DNA from: Albimonas sp963816545
GTDB taxonomy: Bacteria; Pseudomonadota; Alphaproteobacteria; Rhodobacterales; Rhodobacteraceae
NCBI GenBank assembly: GCA_963816545.1
Contig: CAWFLE010000020.1
Location: 310,001-374,000, forward strand
Direction: 5' to 3'
Length of the DNA stretch: 64,000 nt
Positions 18,929 to 29,167 of this stretch are shown here, piece after piece. The translations under genes were made by a program, and so were the position numbers. Positions within the stretch are counted from its first letter, which is position 1, and the number at the start of each line of letters is the position of its first letter. A model generated the notes under the pieces. The model was not told the DNA's origin, ran no database searches, and saw only the letters and a list, made by a program, of their open reading frames with translations.

Positions 18929-18932
<4 letters not shown>
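17787..18932 (+). CDS. Branched-chain-type ABC transporter substrate-binding protein
   Basis: 381 residues with a signal peptide (MKLRFAPILFAAVAGLVPALAAAQ) and a type I periplasmic-binding fold: VKVGVIFPLSGGAGPQGQ, NELIGEGVEVIIEG, RIAFLTQNDAYGNG. It resembles LivJ-family receptors (Peripla_BP_6). These capture amino acids, amides or small aromatic acids, so the ligand cannot be read from sequence. First gene of a tightly overlapping operon; a strong GGGAGG ribosome site lies at 17775-17780. Confidence 0.92.
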
Positions 18933-19710
<778 letters not shown>

Positions 19711-19714
<4 letters not shown>

Positions 19715-20439
19715 GCGTTCTGGAGGTGGAGGGGCTGGAGGTCCGCTATGGCGGCAACCTCGCGCTGTCGGTGGACCGGCTGGCGCTGGCGCAGGGGGAG
19801 CTGGTGGGCGTGGTCGGCGCCAACGGCGCGGGAAAGTCCACGCTGGTCAACGCCATCCTCGGCTGGTCCCGGGGCGACCCGAAGATCGCGGGCCGGCTGC
19901 GGCTGGACGGGCGCGACCTCTCGGCGCTGAGGACGCCGGCGCGGGTCAAGGCGGGGCTGCTGCTGATCCCCGAGTCCCGGTTGATCTTCGCGACGCTGAC
20001 GGTGGAGGAGAACCTCGCCCATGCGGCCCGGGAGGCGGATTCCGGCGGACGGCGCGTTTATTCCCGGGACGAGATCTACGACCTCTTCCCCAACCTCGCC
20101 TCCCGCAAGGGCCATCTGGGAGGGCAGCTTTCGGGCGGGGAGCGGCAGATGCTGGGGATCGCGCGCGCGCTGCGGCTGGCGCCGAGGGCGCTGATGCTGG
20201 ACGAGCCGTCGATCGGTCTGGCGCCGCGGCTGGTGTCCACCGTCCTCTCCACCATCCGCACGCTGGTGGACGACGGGCTGACGGTGCTGCTGGTGGAGCA
20301 GAACGTGAAGGCGACGATCCCGGTGGTGGACCGGCTGGTGCTGCTTGAGCGCGGGCGCATCCTGGCCGAGGGCCCCGCCGCCGAGATGCGCGACGACCCG
20401 CGCATCGCCGAAGCCTATCTGGGAGGGGGCGCGGCATGA
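19711..20439 (+). CDS. Branched-chain-type ABC transporter ATPase (LivF-like)
   Basis: 242 residues. Walker A GANGAGKST, signature LSGGERQML, Walker B LMLDEPSIGLAP and the LivF-typical LLVEQNVK. ATGA overlaps on both sides couple its translation to the neighbouring subunits, fixing the start. Confidence 0.94.
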
Positions 20440-21302
20440 ACTTCGCGCAGCAGCTGCTGAACGGGATTGTGCTGGGTCACGCCTTCGCGCTGATCGCCAT
20501 CGGCTGGACGGTGCTGCTGGGCACCGCCAAGCTGGTGAACTTCGGGCATGGCCAGATGTATATGATCGCGGCCTTCGTCGCCTGGTGGTTCATGTCGGCC
20601 CATGGCGTGCCCTACATCCTTGCGATCCCGCTGGCGATGGCGGCGGGCGTGGCCATCGGGTGGGTCATGCAGCGCACCATGCTGCGGCTGACCATCAAGC
20701 AGGATCTCGTCTCGGTGATGATCGTGACGCTGGGCTTCGGGCATATGCTGGGCGGGGCGGCGGGGCTGCTGTTCGGCTCCACCGGTCAGATCCTAGACAC
20801 GCCGCTGTCGCTTCGGGACATCTATATCGGCGACCTGTGGCTCACCTGGCAGGACGTCGCCATCGTGATCGTCACCATCATCGTCTTCATCGCGCTGAAG
20901 CTGGTGCTGGAACGCTCCCGCATCGGGCGGCTGGTGCGGATGGTGGCGGAGGATCCGAAGCTCGCGCTCCTCGCGGGCATCGACGTGCGGCGCGTCTATC
21001 TCGGCGTTTTCGCGTTCGAGGGGGCGTCCGTTGCGCTGGCGGCGACGATGGTGGCGCCCCGCACGCCGATCCTGACCTCCATGGGCTTCCAGGAGGTCAT
21101 CATCACCTTCGTCGTGGTGGTGCTCGGGGGCATCGGCAGCGTCACGGGCAGCTATGTGGCGGGGCTCGGGCTCGGGCTCTTCACCGCCTTCTTCGGCGCG
21201 TACGTCTCGCAGGCCTACGCCACGGCGGCGATGTTCCTCGTGCTGATCGTGGTGCTGGTGGTGCGGCCCGGTGGCCTCGCCGCCGCGGCGGGGGAGCGTT
21301 GA
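20436..21302 (+). CDS. Branched-chain-type ABC transporter permease (LivH-like)
   Basis: 288 residues of mostly membrane helices, beginning NFAQQLLNGIVLGHAFALIAIG, typical of LivH. The cytoplasmic coupling element is around RMVAEDPKLALLAGIDVRRVY. It forms the inner-membrane channel with the next gene. Start fixed by the ATGA overlap with the LivF-like gene. Confidence 0.93.
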   Translation: MNFAQQLLNGIVLGHAFALIAIGWTVLLGTAKLVNFGHGQMYMIAAFVAWWFMSAHGVPYILAIPLAMAAGVAIGWVMQRTMLRLTIKQDLVSVMIVTLGFGHMLGGAAGLLFGSTGQILDTPLSLRDIYIGDLWLTWQDVAIVIVTIIVFIALKLVLERSRIGRLVRMVAEDPKLALLAGIDVRRVYLGVFAFEGASVALAATMVAPRTPILTSMGFQEVIITFVVVVLGGIGSVTGSYVAGLGLGLFTAFFGAYVSQAYATAAMFLVLIVVLVVRPGGLAAAAGER

Positions 21303-21303
21303 G

Positions 21304-22263
21304 ATGACCCGAACGCTCCTCTGGGCCGGGCTGGCCCTTCTCGCGCTCGCGGGGCCGTGGCTGCTCGGGGGCGGGCCGGCGGTGTTCAGCGCCTTCGTGC
21401 TCATCGCCATCTTTGCGGTGATGGCCTACGGGCTGGACCTGATCGTCTCCGATCTCGGCGAGGTCAGCCTCGCGCACCCTGTGTTCTTCGCCACCGGCGC
21501 CTATGCGACCGCGATCGCATCGACCCGCCTCGGCGTCGGCCCCGTGGTCAGCCTCGGGATCACTCTGGCCGCATCATTCGTCATCGCCGCGCTCATCGCC
21601 CTCGTGACCCTGCGCCTGCGGGAGTTCGTGTTCTCGCTGGTCACCTACGCCGTCACGGTCGTGGGCATGACATTGGCCGCGAACTGGGCGTTTCTCGGCG
21701 GGTCGGACGGGATCAGCGGCATCCCGGTGCTGGGCCTCTTCGGCTGGACCGCGCGCACGGACCGGGAGCTGTGGCCCGTCGCGTGGCTCTTGCTCGTGGC
21801 AGCGATCTATCTGGTGGACGCCTTCCGCCGCTCCCGCCTCGGGCAGCGGGCCATGACCGTGCATCTCAACCCTCAGCTAGCGACCATGTCGGGGATCGAC
21901 CCGATGCGGACGCGGATGCAGGTGTTCATGGTCTCGGCGCCCATCACCGCGTCCGCCGGCTGGCTCTATGCGTACCAGCGGGCCTACATATCGGCCGACG
22001 TTCTGGAGATTTACTTCCTCATCCTGATGCTGACCGCCGTGGTGCTGGTCGGGCGGCGCATGCTGCTCGCACCGGTTGCGGGGGTTGCGCTGATCCTGAT
22101 GCAGGAGAAGTTCCTCTCCTTAGGCGGCTACGTGGACAGCATCATCCTGGGCGGCGTGCTGATCGTCGTGCTCTCATTCCTGCCGCGGGGCCTTGCGGGG
22201 CTGGTGCAGGACGGGGCGCGGACGGTCTCGCGGGGCAGGAGCCGAAAGACGGAGAACACATGA
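21304..22263 (+). CDS. Branched-chain-type ABC transporter permease (LivM-like)
   Basis: 319 residues with eight or nine hydrophobic segments and the LivM-like motif GQRAMTVHLNPQLATMSGIDPMRTRMQVF. It begins one base after the upstream stop and overlaps the amidohydrolase start by ATGA, so import and hydrolysis were organised as one unit. Confidence 0.92.
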   Translation: MTRTLLWAGLALLALAGPWLLGGGPAVFSAFVLIAIFAVMAYGLDLIVSDLGEVSLAHPVFFATGAYATAIASTRLGVGPVVSLGITLAASFVIAALIALVTLRLREFVFSLVTYAVTVVGMTLAANWAFLGGSDGISGIPVLGLFGWTARTDRELWPVAWLLLVAAIYLVDAFRRSRLGQRAMTVHLNPQLATMSGIDPMRTRMQVFMVSAPITASAGWLYAYQRAYISADVLEIYFLILMLTAVVLVGRRMLLAPVAGVALILMQEKFLSLGGYVDSIILGGVLIVVLSFLPRGLAGLVQDGARTVSRGRSRKTENT

Positions 22264-23311
22264 TCGACCACGCGCCCGAGGAGATCCTGGAGCCGGACCT
22301 CCCCATCGTCGACCCCCACCACCACCTGTGGGAGGCCCGCGGGCCGTCCGAGACGCCGGCGCGCCATGGCCTCGACCGTATGCTGGAGCTGTCGCTCGGC
22401 CAAATGCTGGAACATCTACTGGCCTACATGAACAGCGGCCACGACATGCACGCGACGGTGTTCATGGACTGCCGTGCGATGTACCGCGCGGTCGGGCCGG
22501 AGGCGTTCCGGCCCCTGGACGAGACCGAGTACGCCAACAGCGTCGGCGCCATGTGCGCGAGCGGGGCCTGCGGCCCGCGCCTCGCCTGGGCCGGGATCGT
22601 CAGCCGCGTGGACCTGCTTCTGGGCGATGCGGCGGGCGAGGTGCTGGAGGCGCAACTGGCCCGCGCGACGGATCGCCTCCGCGGCATCCGCAACGTCGAC
22701 CCCGGGACGCCGATCCCTCGGTGCTCGGACCGCTTGCGGGGCGGGCGCCGGAGAGGCTCTATCGCGGCCCGGCCTTCAGGACTGGCTTAGCCCATCTTGG
22801 CGCCTCGGGCTGACCTTCGACGCCTGGATGCTGGGGCCGCAGCTGTGAGACGTGGCGGACCTCGCCTCCGCCTTCCCCGACACGTCCATCGTGCTCGACC
22901 ATGCGGGCACGTTCCTCAATCTCGGTCTCTGGGCCGGCACGCTGGATGAGCCGTGCCCGATCTGGCGCGAGGCCATGCGCGCGATCGCGGAGCGGCCGAA
23001 CGTGACCGTGAAGCTCGGCGGCCTCGCGATTCCGTTCTGTAATCTGGAGGGATTCATGTCGCCCGCCCCGGCTGGCTCCGCCAGCCTGGTCGAGGCGTGG
23101 CGGCCCTTGGATCGAGACCACCATCGAGCTGCTCGGCCCGACCCGCTGCACGTTCGAGAGCACCTTCCCCGCGGACCGGGGCGGCTGCGACTGCGCCACG
23201 CTCTGGAACGCGCTCAAGCGGCTGGCCGCGGAGGCTTCGGCGGACGAGAAGCGGGCGCTTTTCCCTGACACGGTCGCGAGGGTCTACGCATTGGAACTGC
23301 CCGAGCGGTGA
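22260..23311 (+). pseudogene. Amidohydrolase (TIM-barrel, COG3618-like), broken
   Basis: Starts MIDHAPEEILEPDLPIVDPHHHLWE, with the HxH metal ligands of amidohydrolase family 2 proteins, which hydrolyse lactones, amides or decarboxylate aromatic acids. The frame is lost near 22700 (RNVDPG...), again near 22790, and there is an in-frame TGA at 22848-22850. Reading resumes with DVADLASAFPDTSIVLDHAG and breaks once more near 23100 before the conserved tail IETTIELLGPTRCTFESTFPADRGG ... YALELPER. Several shifts plus a stop suggest genuine decay, beyond the single-base errors seen elsewhere. It overlaps livM by ATGA. Confidence 0.85.
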
Positions 23312-23630
23312 CGCGGGCCGCAGACGCCAAGGCGACCGGAAAACGCGCGCTGGATGTTCGGCGATGCCTTCGGCAAGCGGTTGCTCAGGGGGCGTCGAGC
23401 TGACGGGGTCTGGCACTCGGTGGCTTCCTGTCCGCCGGAGCCGACCGCAGCCCAAGAGCCGACCTTTGCCCGGAAGACGTCGATGGCCGCTCCCGGCCCA
23501 TGGACGAAGCCGCTCCGCGGCATTGGTGCATGTGGCTGTCGTTCGGCGTTGATCGGACCGGATTGCGTTTGGCGTTCGGCCTTTCTGTCTGACGATCGGG
23601 GTCTTTTCCCTCTTCAGACAGGAGGTTCCG

Positions 23631-25328
23631 ATGACGGAGGAGAGGACCACGCCGCTGCGCCAGCGGATGATCGAAGACATGCGGATCCGCGGTATGTGCG
23701 AGAAGGCGCAAAAGGCTCGCATCCGGGCGATCAAGGACTTCGCCGCGTTCCTGAGGCGGTTCCCCGACACCGCCAAGCCGGAGGACCTGCGCGCCTACCA
23801 ACTTCACATGACGGACGCCGGCATCATGCCGCCGACGTTCAACGCGCGCATCGTGGCGCTGCGCTTCTTCTTCAGCATGACCTGCGGGCGCGAGGAGATG
23901 AAGCGGTACATGCAGTTCCGCACCCAGCCTCGGAAGCTGCCGGCGATCCTGAGCCAGGAGGAGGTTTCGGCCCTGCTGGCGGCGGCCCCTGGGCCGGGGC
24001 TCAAGTACCGTGCGGCGCTCAGCATCTCCTACGGCGCCGGGCTCAGGGCGGCGGAGGTCTGCAACCTCAAGATCGGCGACATCGTGCCGGAGGCGCGTCT
24101 CCGACACGACGACAGCGATCGAATGCGGGCCCATGCGGGGCATGTCGGCCTGACCCAGCTCAAGGTGATGTCGGCGATCGAGGCCTGCCGGACCGCGGCG
24201 CTCGGGCCAGGCATGTGGCGGGCTGCGCCAAGTGCGGCCATCGGCACGTCGCCTGCAACTCCTGCAAGAACCGGCACTGCCCGTCGCGCTGAAAGCGCGC
24301 CTCCGGCGCGACGCTCAGGGACCGGCGGCGCGCGACGGGATGGCGGCGCGCGCCGAGGATCTGCTGCCGGTGGAGGCTTCCACGTCGTCTTCACCCTGCC
24401 GGCCGAGATCGCCCGCATCGCGCACTGGAACAAGAAGGCCGTCTACAACCTGCTGTTCCGAGCGTCGGCCGAGACGGTGAGCACCATCGCGGCCGACCCC
24501 AAGCGCCTCGGCGCACGGGTCGGCATCACCAGCGTGCTGCATACATGGGGCTCGGCGCTGACCCACCATCCTCATGTCCACATGATCGTCCCCGGCGGCG
24601 GCCTGTCGCCGGACGGCGCCCGTTGGGTCGCCTGCCGCCCAGGCTTCTTTCTGCCCGTGCGGGTGTTGTCGCACCTCTTTCGCCGCCTGTTCCTCGACGG
24701 ACTGCTGGCGCTGCACCGCGCCGGCATGCTGGTCTTCTTCGGCGATCTGGCCGGGCTGTCGGACGCCGACGCCTTCGCCGCGTGGATCGAGGCCCTGCGC
24801 AGATCGGGGTGGGGGGTCTACGCCAAACCGCCCTTCGGCGGCCCCGAGGCGGTGCTGGCCTACCTCGGCCGCTACACCCACCGCGTCGCCATCTCCAACA
24901 GCAGGCTGGTCAGCGCCGACGCCGACATGGTGGCTTTCCGCTGGAAGGACTACCGGATCAAGCACGGCGATCGGCGGAAGGTGATGCGGCTCGCCACGGA
25001 CGAGTTCATCCGCCGGTTCCTGATCCACGTCCTGCCCGACGGCTTCCACCGCATCCGGCACTACGGCCTGCTGGCCAGCGCCGCCCGGAAGGCCAGCATC
25101 GCCAGGATCCGCGGCCTGCTCGAGGCGCCGCAGCCCGTTCAGGAGCCGCCGCCAAGCGTCGAGACCGAGTGCGCCCAGAACATTCCGCTCACCCTGCGGG
25201 AGCCGTGCCCCTGTTGCGGCGGCCTGATGCGCATCATCGAGATCTTCCGCCGCGGCCAGCACCCAACATCGCGGGCGCCGCCGAGGGACCGGGCGGTAGC
25301 CTGCCCCCATTGGGTGGTCCGGTGGTAG
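23631..25328 (+). CDS. Recombinase-transposase fused reading frame of IS91 copy 2
   Basis: 565 codons. The first 170 match the tyrosine-recombinase fragment of copy 1; residues from about 245 match the HUH/Y2 transposase (GGFHVVFTLPAEIARIA, THHPHVHMIV, YLGRYTHRV). One base missing near 24374 relative to copy 1 puts both parts in one frame, while the zinc finger between them is read out of frame. The fusion is therefore a by-product of decay, not a designed two-domain enzyme. The last residues come from IS3 sequence. Confidence 0.7.
   Translation: MTEERTTPLRQRMIEDMRIRGMCEKAQKARIRAIKDFAAFLRRFPDTAKPEDLRAYQLHMTDAGIMPPTFNARIVALRFFFSMTCGREEMKRYMQFRTQPRKLPAILSQEEVSALLAAAPGPGLKYRAALSISYGAGLRAAEVCNLKIGDIVPEARLRHDDSDRMRAHAGHVGLTQLKVMSAIEACRTAALGPGMWRAAPSAAIGTSPATPARTGTARRAESAPPARRSGTGGARRDGGARRGSAAGGGFHVVFTLPAEIARIAHWNKKAVYNLLFRASAETVSTIAADPKRLGARVGITSVLHTWGSALTHHPHVHMIVPGGGLSPDGARWVACRPGFFLPVRVLSHLFRRLFLDGLLALHRAGMLVFFGDLAGLSDADAFAAWIEALRRSGWGVYAKPPFGGPEAVLAYLGRYTHRVAISNSRLVSADADMVAFRWKDYRIKHGDRRKVMRLATDEFIRRFLIHVLPDGFHRIRHYGLLASAARKASIARIRGLLEAPQPVQEPPPSVETECAQNIPLTLREPCPCCGGLMRIIEIFRRGQHPTSRAPPRDRAVACPHWVVRW
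24084..24110 (+). repeat. 27-bp palindromic coding insert, copy A2
   Basis: Identical to 12604-12630 and carried by the duplicated IS91 element; read VPEARLRHD. Confidence 0.72.
24286..24312 (+). repeat. 27-bp palindromic coding insert, copy C2
   Basis: Identical to 12806-12832 in copy 1 of the element. Confidence 0.72.
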
Positions 25329-25330
25329 TC

Positions 25331-26221
25331 TTAGTGCATGGTCGGCTTCACCGCCATGATGGGGGTGCCTTCGGAGGGTGGAGCTGGCCAGAGCACGGCT
25401 TCTGGCGCGGGCGGCTGGTAGCCCAGCGAGGAATGCGGTCGGATGGTGTTGTACTGCCGCCGCCAGCCCTCGACGACGACCCTCGCCTCCGCGAGGGAGT
25501 AGAAGATCTCGCCGTTCAACAGGTCGTCGCGGAGCTTGGCGTTGAAGCTCTCGCAGTAGCCGTTCTCCCACGGGCTGCCGGGCTCGATGAAGGCGGTCTT
25601 CGCCCCGACGGCTGCGATCCATTCCCGCACGGCCTTGGCGATGAACTCCGGGCCATTATCCGAGCGAACATGGCCCGGCACGCCGCGCAGGATGAAGAGA
25701 TCCGAGAGGACGTCGATGACGTCCGTCGACTTCAACTTCCGGTCGATGCGGATCGCCAGGCCCTCCCGGGTGAACTCGTCGATGACGTTCAACATGCGGA
25801 ACTTCCTGCCGTCGTGGGTGCGGTCCTCGACGAAGTCATAGGACCAGACATGGTTGGGCCGCTCGGGGCGGAGCCGGACGCAGGAGCCGTCGTTCAGCCA
25901 TAAACGACCCTTCTTCGGCTGCCTCATCGGCACTTTCAGCCCCTCCAGCCGCCAGATCCGCTCGACCCGCTTGACGTTCACCTCCCAGCCGGACGCCCGC
26001 AGCATCGCCGTGATCCGGCGGTAGCCATACCGGCCGTACTTGGTCGCCAGCGCGATGATATCCGCGGTGAGCGCCGCATCGTCGGCGCGCCCCTTCGGCG
26101 ACTTGCGCTGCGTCGAACGGTGCTGCCCCAGCACGCGGCACGCCATCCGCTCGGACACGTCGAACTTCGTCACAACGTGGTCGATGCAGCGGCGACGGCG
26201 GGCGGGGCTCAGTAGTTTCCC
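25331..26221 (-). CDS. IS3-family transposase OrfB (#2, by -1 frameshift)
   Basis: Catalytic half. HTH_21 region (KYGRYGYRRITAMLRASGWEVN), then DDE residues in VWSYDFVEDRTHDG, HVRSDNGPEFIAKA and GSPWENGYCESFNAKLRD, and the tail IRPHSSLGYQPP. Entered from orfA by slippage on GGGAAAC, giving LGKLLSPARRR. Appears functional. Confidence 0.9.
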   Translation of the reverse strand, partial: GKLLSPARRRRCIDHVVTKFDVSERMACRVLGQHRSTQRKSPKGRADDAALTADIIALATKYGRYGYRRITAMLRASGWEVNVKRVERIWRLEGLKVPMRQPKKGRLWLNDGSCVRLRPERPNHVWSYDFVEDRTHDGRKFRMLNVIDEFTREGLAIRIDRKLKSTDVIDVLSDLFILRGVPGHVRSDNGPEFIAKAVREWIAAVGAKTAFIEPGSPWENGYCESFNAKLRDDLLNGEIFYSLAEARVVVEGWRRQYNTIRPHSSLGYQPPAPEAVLWPAPPSEGTPIMAVKPTMH

Positions 26222-26496
26222 GAGGCCGCCTCCCGCAGGATCAGCTTCTCCAGCGTCAGATCCGACACCGCCTTCCGAAGCCGCTCGTTCTCCTTCTCCA
26301 GCTCCTTCAGCCGCTTCACCTGGTTCGACTTCAGCCCACCGAACTCTTTGCGCCATCGGTAGTAGGTGAAAGGCGTCACGGCGATCGTGCGAATAGCCTC
26401 CGCAACCGGCCGTCCCTGCGACAGCAGCACGTCGACCTGCCTCAGCTTCGCGACGATCTCCTCCGGCTTGTGCTTCTTCTGCGGCATTCCTGGCAT
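26209..26496 (-). CDS. IS3-family transposase OrfA (#2)
   Basis: MPGMPQKKHKPEEIVAKLRQ... with helix-turn-helix (GRPVAEAIRTIAVTPFTYYRWRKEFGG) and a leucine-zipper segment KRLKELEKENERLRKAVSDL. The frame opens 13 codons earlier outside the element, so ATG 26496 is taken as start. It ends AASGNY-stop at the frameshift site. Confidence 0.9.
   Translation of the reverse strand: MPGMPQKKHKPEEIVAKLRQVDVLLSQGRPVAEAIRTIAVTPFTYYRWRKEFGGLKSNQVKRLKELEKENERLRKAVSDLTLEKLILREAASGNY
26215..26221 (-). other. Programmed -1 frameshift site of IS3 #2
   Basis: Coding-strand heptamer G-GGA-AAC fits X-XXY-YYZ and lies immediately before the orfA stop, where SGNY becomes LGKLL. Confidence 0.75.
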
Positions 26497-26646
26497 CCTC
26501 CAAAGGCTCGCAGAGCCTACTTCAGGGAGGACCACGTTTCAGGGGGCAGGCCACGGACGGCGAACCCTCTCCGTTCGTGTCGGAGAGACGCATGTGCCGG
26601 TTGTGCGGCGGCTCATCGTCACCACCGCGCCTCCGTCCCACGGGGC

Positions 26647-27324
26647 TCAAGGCCGAGCGTGGGCCTGCGCAGGACAGGCGCGCCGCCGGTGGTCGAGAAT
26701 CGTGCTGATCCTCGCGCCCGGACGGCCGCGGCAGGGCTTGTGGATCGGCCTGACGCGCGCAGGCGCCGACATGGTTTCGCCCTCCTCGGATCCCTTCGCT
26801 CCTGTCTCCGCGCCGTTGAGGACGAACTCGTTGGGCGCGTCGAGGTAGGCGCATCCGCAGGCTCCGCAAACCGGGCCCATGAAGATGCCGTTGTGCGACC
26901 GCAGCCGATCCACCTCGACCTGCATGCGCTCGTTCGAGAGGAGCTCGAAGCTGGCGCCGCAGGGGCCGCGGCCGGCGCCGAACCGGCGCCCGAGCCGCTT
27001 GCGGTCGAGCCACGTGTGCGGATCGTCCTCATACTCGAGCGCCGAGGACGTGCGTCGGAACGCGTCTCCGCGAGCCCCGTGCCGATCTTGCAGCACCACA
27101 GGCCGACCATCCCCGGGTTGGACCGCAAGGCAGCGACGGCGGACCGGGCCGCCACGCTTCTCCGGCGTTGCGCCGCCGAACTCGGCCGCTTCCCCGAAGT
27201 TGCCGCAGTCGGGATCGTGGCAGGCGTTGAGGTTGAGATATTTGAGTGAAGACGGGCGGATCTGCTCCAGCGACAGGTTGGGGATGCGCTTCATCGACGG
27301 CTTTCCGCTCCTGGCAACGATCAA
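26647..27324 (-). pseudogene. Unidentified degenerate ORF with paired cysteines
   Basis: I do not recognise this gene. One frame reads MKRIPNLSLEQIRPSSLKYLN followed by CHDPDCGNFG and, later, ERMQVEVDRLRSHNG and GPVCGACGCAY. The two cysteine pairs suggest a zinc-binding DNA-associated protein such as a transposase or integrase accessory protein. The middle reads better in another frame (ALRSNPGMVGLWCCKIGTG), which suggests a shift. Between IS3 #2 and the zincin gene (26554-27523) nothing else is supported. Confidence 0.35.
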
Positions 27325-27523
27325 GCCGCCGCAGACGAGAGGCGCAGGACCAGCTTGGTTCTTCTTCGGGAGTGTTTCTCATAGGAATTCCCACGGGCCG
27401 TCCGCGAATGACCGCCAGCCGGATGTGAAGAGAGACGCAACCGGAACAGGCGCCTGCAGCTATGCCCCATGGAGCCGAACGTGCAGCCGGAATGGGGCGG
27501 GGCCCTTCCCGTTGCGCGGCGAC

Positions 27524-28507
27524 TCAGGCGGCGGCGGGCGCCGGCCCTTGGCGCAGGCTCTGGTGCGCGAACTCCATCTTCTCGCGCATCGGAGGGGTGA
27601 GGACGAAGGGATAGACGTCCGAGAGGCCCACCGAGCGGGAGACGTGGTTGAGCGAGATCGCCAGCGCCGCACCCGCGTTGATCAGGCGGTCCGAATGCGC
27701 CTCCTCGTAAGGTTCGAACGTGGCGGGCACGTCCGGGGAGCCGAGGCCGGAGGCGAGGAAGCTGTCCGCGATGTCCGTGAGATGCAGGACATGCGCCACG
27801 CTCTCGGCCCAGTCCTCATGCGGGTGCGCCGAGGCGTAGGGGGTGACGTGGGTGGCCTCGGACCCCGGAGGCGGGCCTTCGGAATAGTGGCGCCGGAGGG
27901 CGGCGGCGTAGTCCTGCCGCTCATCCCCGAAGAGGGCGCGGAAGGCGTCGGGGAACGCCGGATCCTGGGAGAGACGCTCGAACAGGAAATGCGCGATCTC
28001 GTGCCGGAAGTGGCCGATCATGGAGCGGAACGATTCGCCCAGATCCTCGCGCCGCTGCACGCGCTGGGCGGGGTCGGCCTCGGTGACGTTGATGGTCACG
28101 ACGCCCGCGTCATGGCCCATGACGACGCTGGCCTCGCCGGTGGCCGTCTGCTCCGACAGCAGGCGGAAGACCGGGCGCGGGCCGGGGTCGGCGGGCAGGA
28201 ACCAGCCCCAGCGGGAGAGGTTGGCGAGCACCCAGCGCTTCGCCGCTTCGGCATCCGCCCACCAGGTCAGGTTGTCGGCGGCCTCCGGGTCGGGGACCGT
28301 CTCGGTCATGGCGCAGGCGCGGCACAGGCCGCCCTCGCCCGCCTCCGAGGGCCAGTTGCATCCGATCCGCGTACGGTTCGCACAGGCGACCGTGAGGCCG
28401 CGCATCTCGGCGGCGTCGGGATCGTATTCCAGTTCGTGCCCGTTCGGGCACCGCTGGTTGTGGAAGAAGGCGGGCGCCCCGCATTCGGGGCAGGAGAAGA
28501 TTTGCAT
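27524..28507 (-). CDS. Putative zinc-binding metallopeptidase (zincin-like, zinc-ribbon N-terminus)
   Basis: 327 residues. An N-terminal zinc ribbon (CPECGAPAFFHNQRCPNGH) and a second cysteine cluster (CNWP ... CRACAM) precede a peptidase-like domain with HFRHEIAHFLFERL, an HExxH zincin motif. HEDWAESVAHVLHLTD supplies a plausible downstream ligand. This matches the family of conserved bacterial zinc-ribbon/zincin proteins of unknown substrate. Cytoplasmic, no signal peptide. Downstream of and co-directional with the GST and dpp-like genes. Confidence 0.85.
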   Translation of the reverse strand: MQIFSCPECGAPAFFHNQRCPNGHELEYDPDAAEMRGLTVACANRTRIGCNWPSEAGEGGLCRACAMTETVPDPEAADNLTWWADAEAAKRWVLANLSRWGWFLPADPGPRPVFRLLSEQTATGEASVVMGHDAGVVTINVTEADPAQRVQRREDLGESFRSMIGHFRHEIAHFLFERLSQDPAFPDAFRALFGDERQDYAAALRRHYSEGPPPGSEATHVTPYASAHPHEDWAESVAHVLHLTDIADSFLASGLGSPDVPATFEPYEEAHSDRLINAGAALAISLNHVSRSVGLSDVYPFVLTPPMREKMEFAHQSLRQGPAPAAA

Positions 28508-28546
28508 CTGGGGGCCTCGGAGGCCGCGGGGGGACGGCGGGACGGT

Positions 28547-29167
28547 CTAACCGGCTTCGGCCTCCAGCGCCGCCTTCACCGCGGGTCGGGCCTCCATCCG
28601 CTCGCGGTGCGCGATCACCTTCGGGAAGCGCGCCGGGTCGATATCGTCTCGTTCGATCCACCGGGCAACGGTGAAGAGATATGCGTCGGCGATCCCGAAG
28701 CGCTCGCCCATAACCCACGGACCCTGGCAAACGTTCCGTTCGATGTGATCGAAACTTGCGGCGACCGTCTCGGGGACCTTGGCGGCCATGTCGGCGTGGG
28801 ACTCGGCGCGGTCGGCCCAGCGGGAGCCGCGCATCTTGTGGGCGTGGTTGACGTGGAGCGTGGCGCAGATGAAGGAGTTGAGTTCCTGGACCTTCGCAAG
28901 CTCCCACGGCGCCTGCGGGATCAGGCCGGCGTCGGGGTAGGTCTGGGCGATCCAGAGGAGGATGGCCGGCGTCTCGGTCAGCACGCCGCGGTCGGTGACG
29001 AGCGCGGGCACCCGGCCCTTGGGGTTGAGGGAGAGGTAGTCCTGGGTCCGCTGCTCGGAGGACTTGAAGTCCACGATCCGCAGGTCGAACTCCGCCCCCG
29101 CCTCGCGCAGCGCGATGTGGGAGGCGAGCGAGCAGGCGCCCGGCGAGACGTAGAGGGTGAGGGTCAT
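28547..29167 (-). CDS. Glutathione S-transferase
   Basis: 206 residues with an N-terminal thioredoxin fold (LTLYVSPGACSLASHIALREAG; Ser/Cys near position 10-12 as in beta-class enzymes), the cis-Pro motif NPKGRVPAL, the glutathione-binding LTETPAIL, and the C-terminal N-capping box GERFGIADAYLF. Probably conjugates or isomerises an electrophile. ATG 29167 overlaps the stop of the ABC ATPase gene (ATGA), so it sits in the importer operon. Confidence 0.9.
   Translation of the reverse strand: MTLTLYVSPGACSLASHIALREAGAEFDLRIVDFKSSEQRTQDYLSLNPKGRVPALVTDRGVLTETPAILLWIAQTYPDAGLIPQAPWELAKVQELNSFICATLHVNHAHKMRGSRWADRAESHADMAAKVPETVAASFDHIERNVCQGPWVMGERFGIADAYLFTVARWIERDDIDPARFPKVIAHRERMEARPAVKAALEAEAG

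Larger units (their letters stand above)
23495..25296 (+). mobile_element. IS91-like element, copy 2 (direct repeat of 12015-13817)
   Basis: Same sequence as copy 1 over 1.8 kb with a handful of differences: A to G near 23543, C to T near 23761, a four-base change near 24751-24760 and one deleted base near 24374. The left boundary is where similarity begins (GGCCCATGG). The right boundary is at GGGCGG, where IS3 #2 begins, so the non-coding tail of copy 1 is absent. Confidence 0.85.
25297..26553 (-). mobile_element. IS3-family element #2
   Basis: 1257 bp. The ends read inward TAGCCTGCCCCC (left) and TGGCCTGCCCCC (right), imperfect terminal repeats. CGG at 25294-25296 and 26554-26556 forms a 3-bp target duplication, usual for IS3. 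It contains orfA and orfB on the minus strand and a slippery heptamer. It differs from IS3 #1. Confidence 0.9.

Noticed and set aside
23312..23494. A coding gene between the amidohydrolase and IS91 copy 2
   Set aside because: Open frames exist on both strands but show no motif, ribosome site or codon bias worth reporting.
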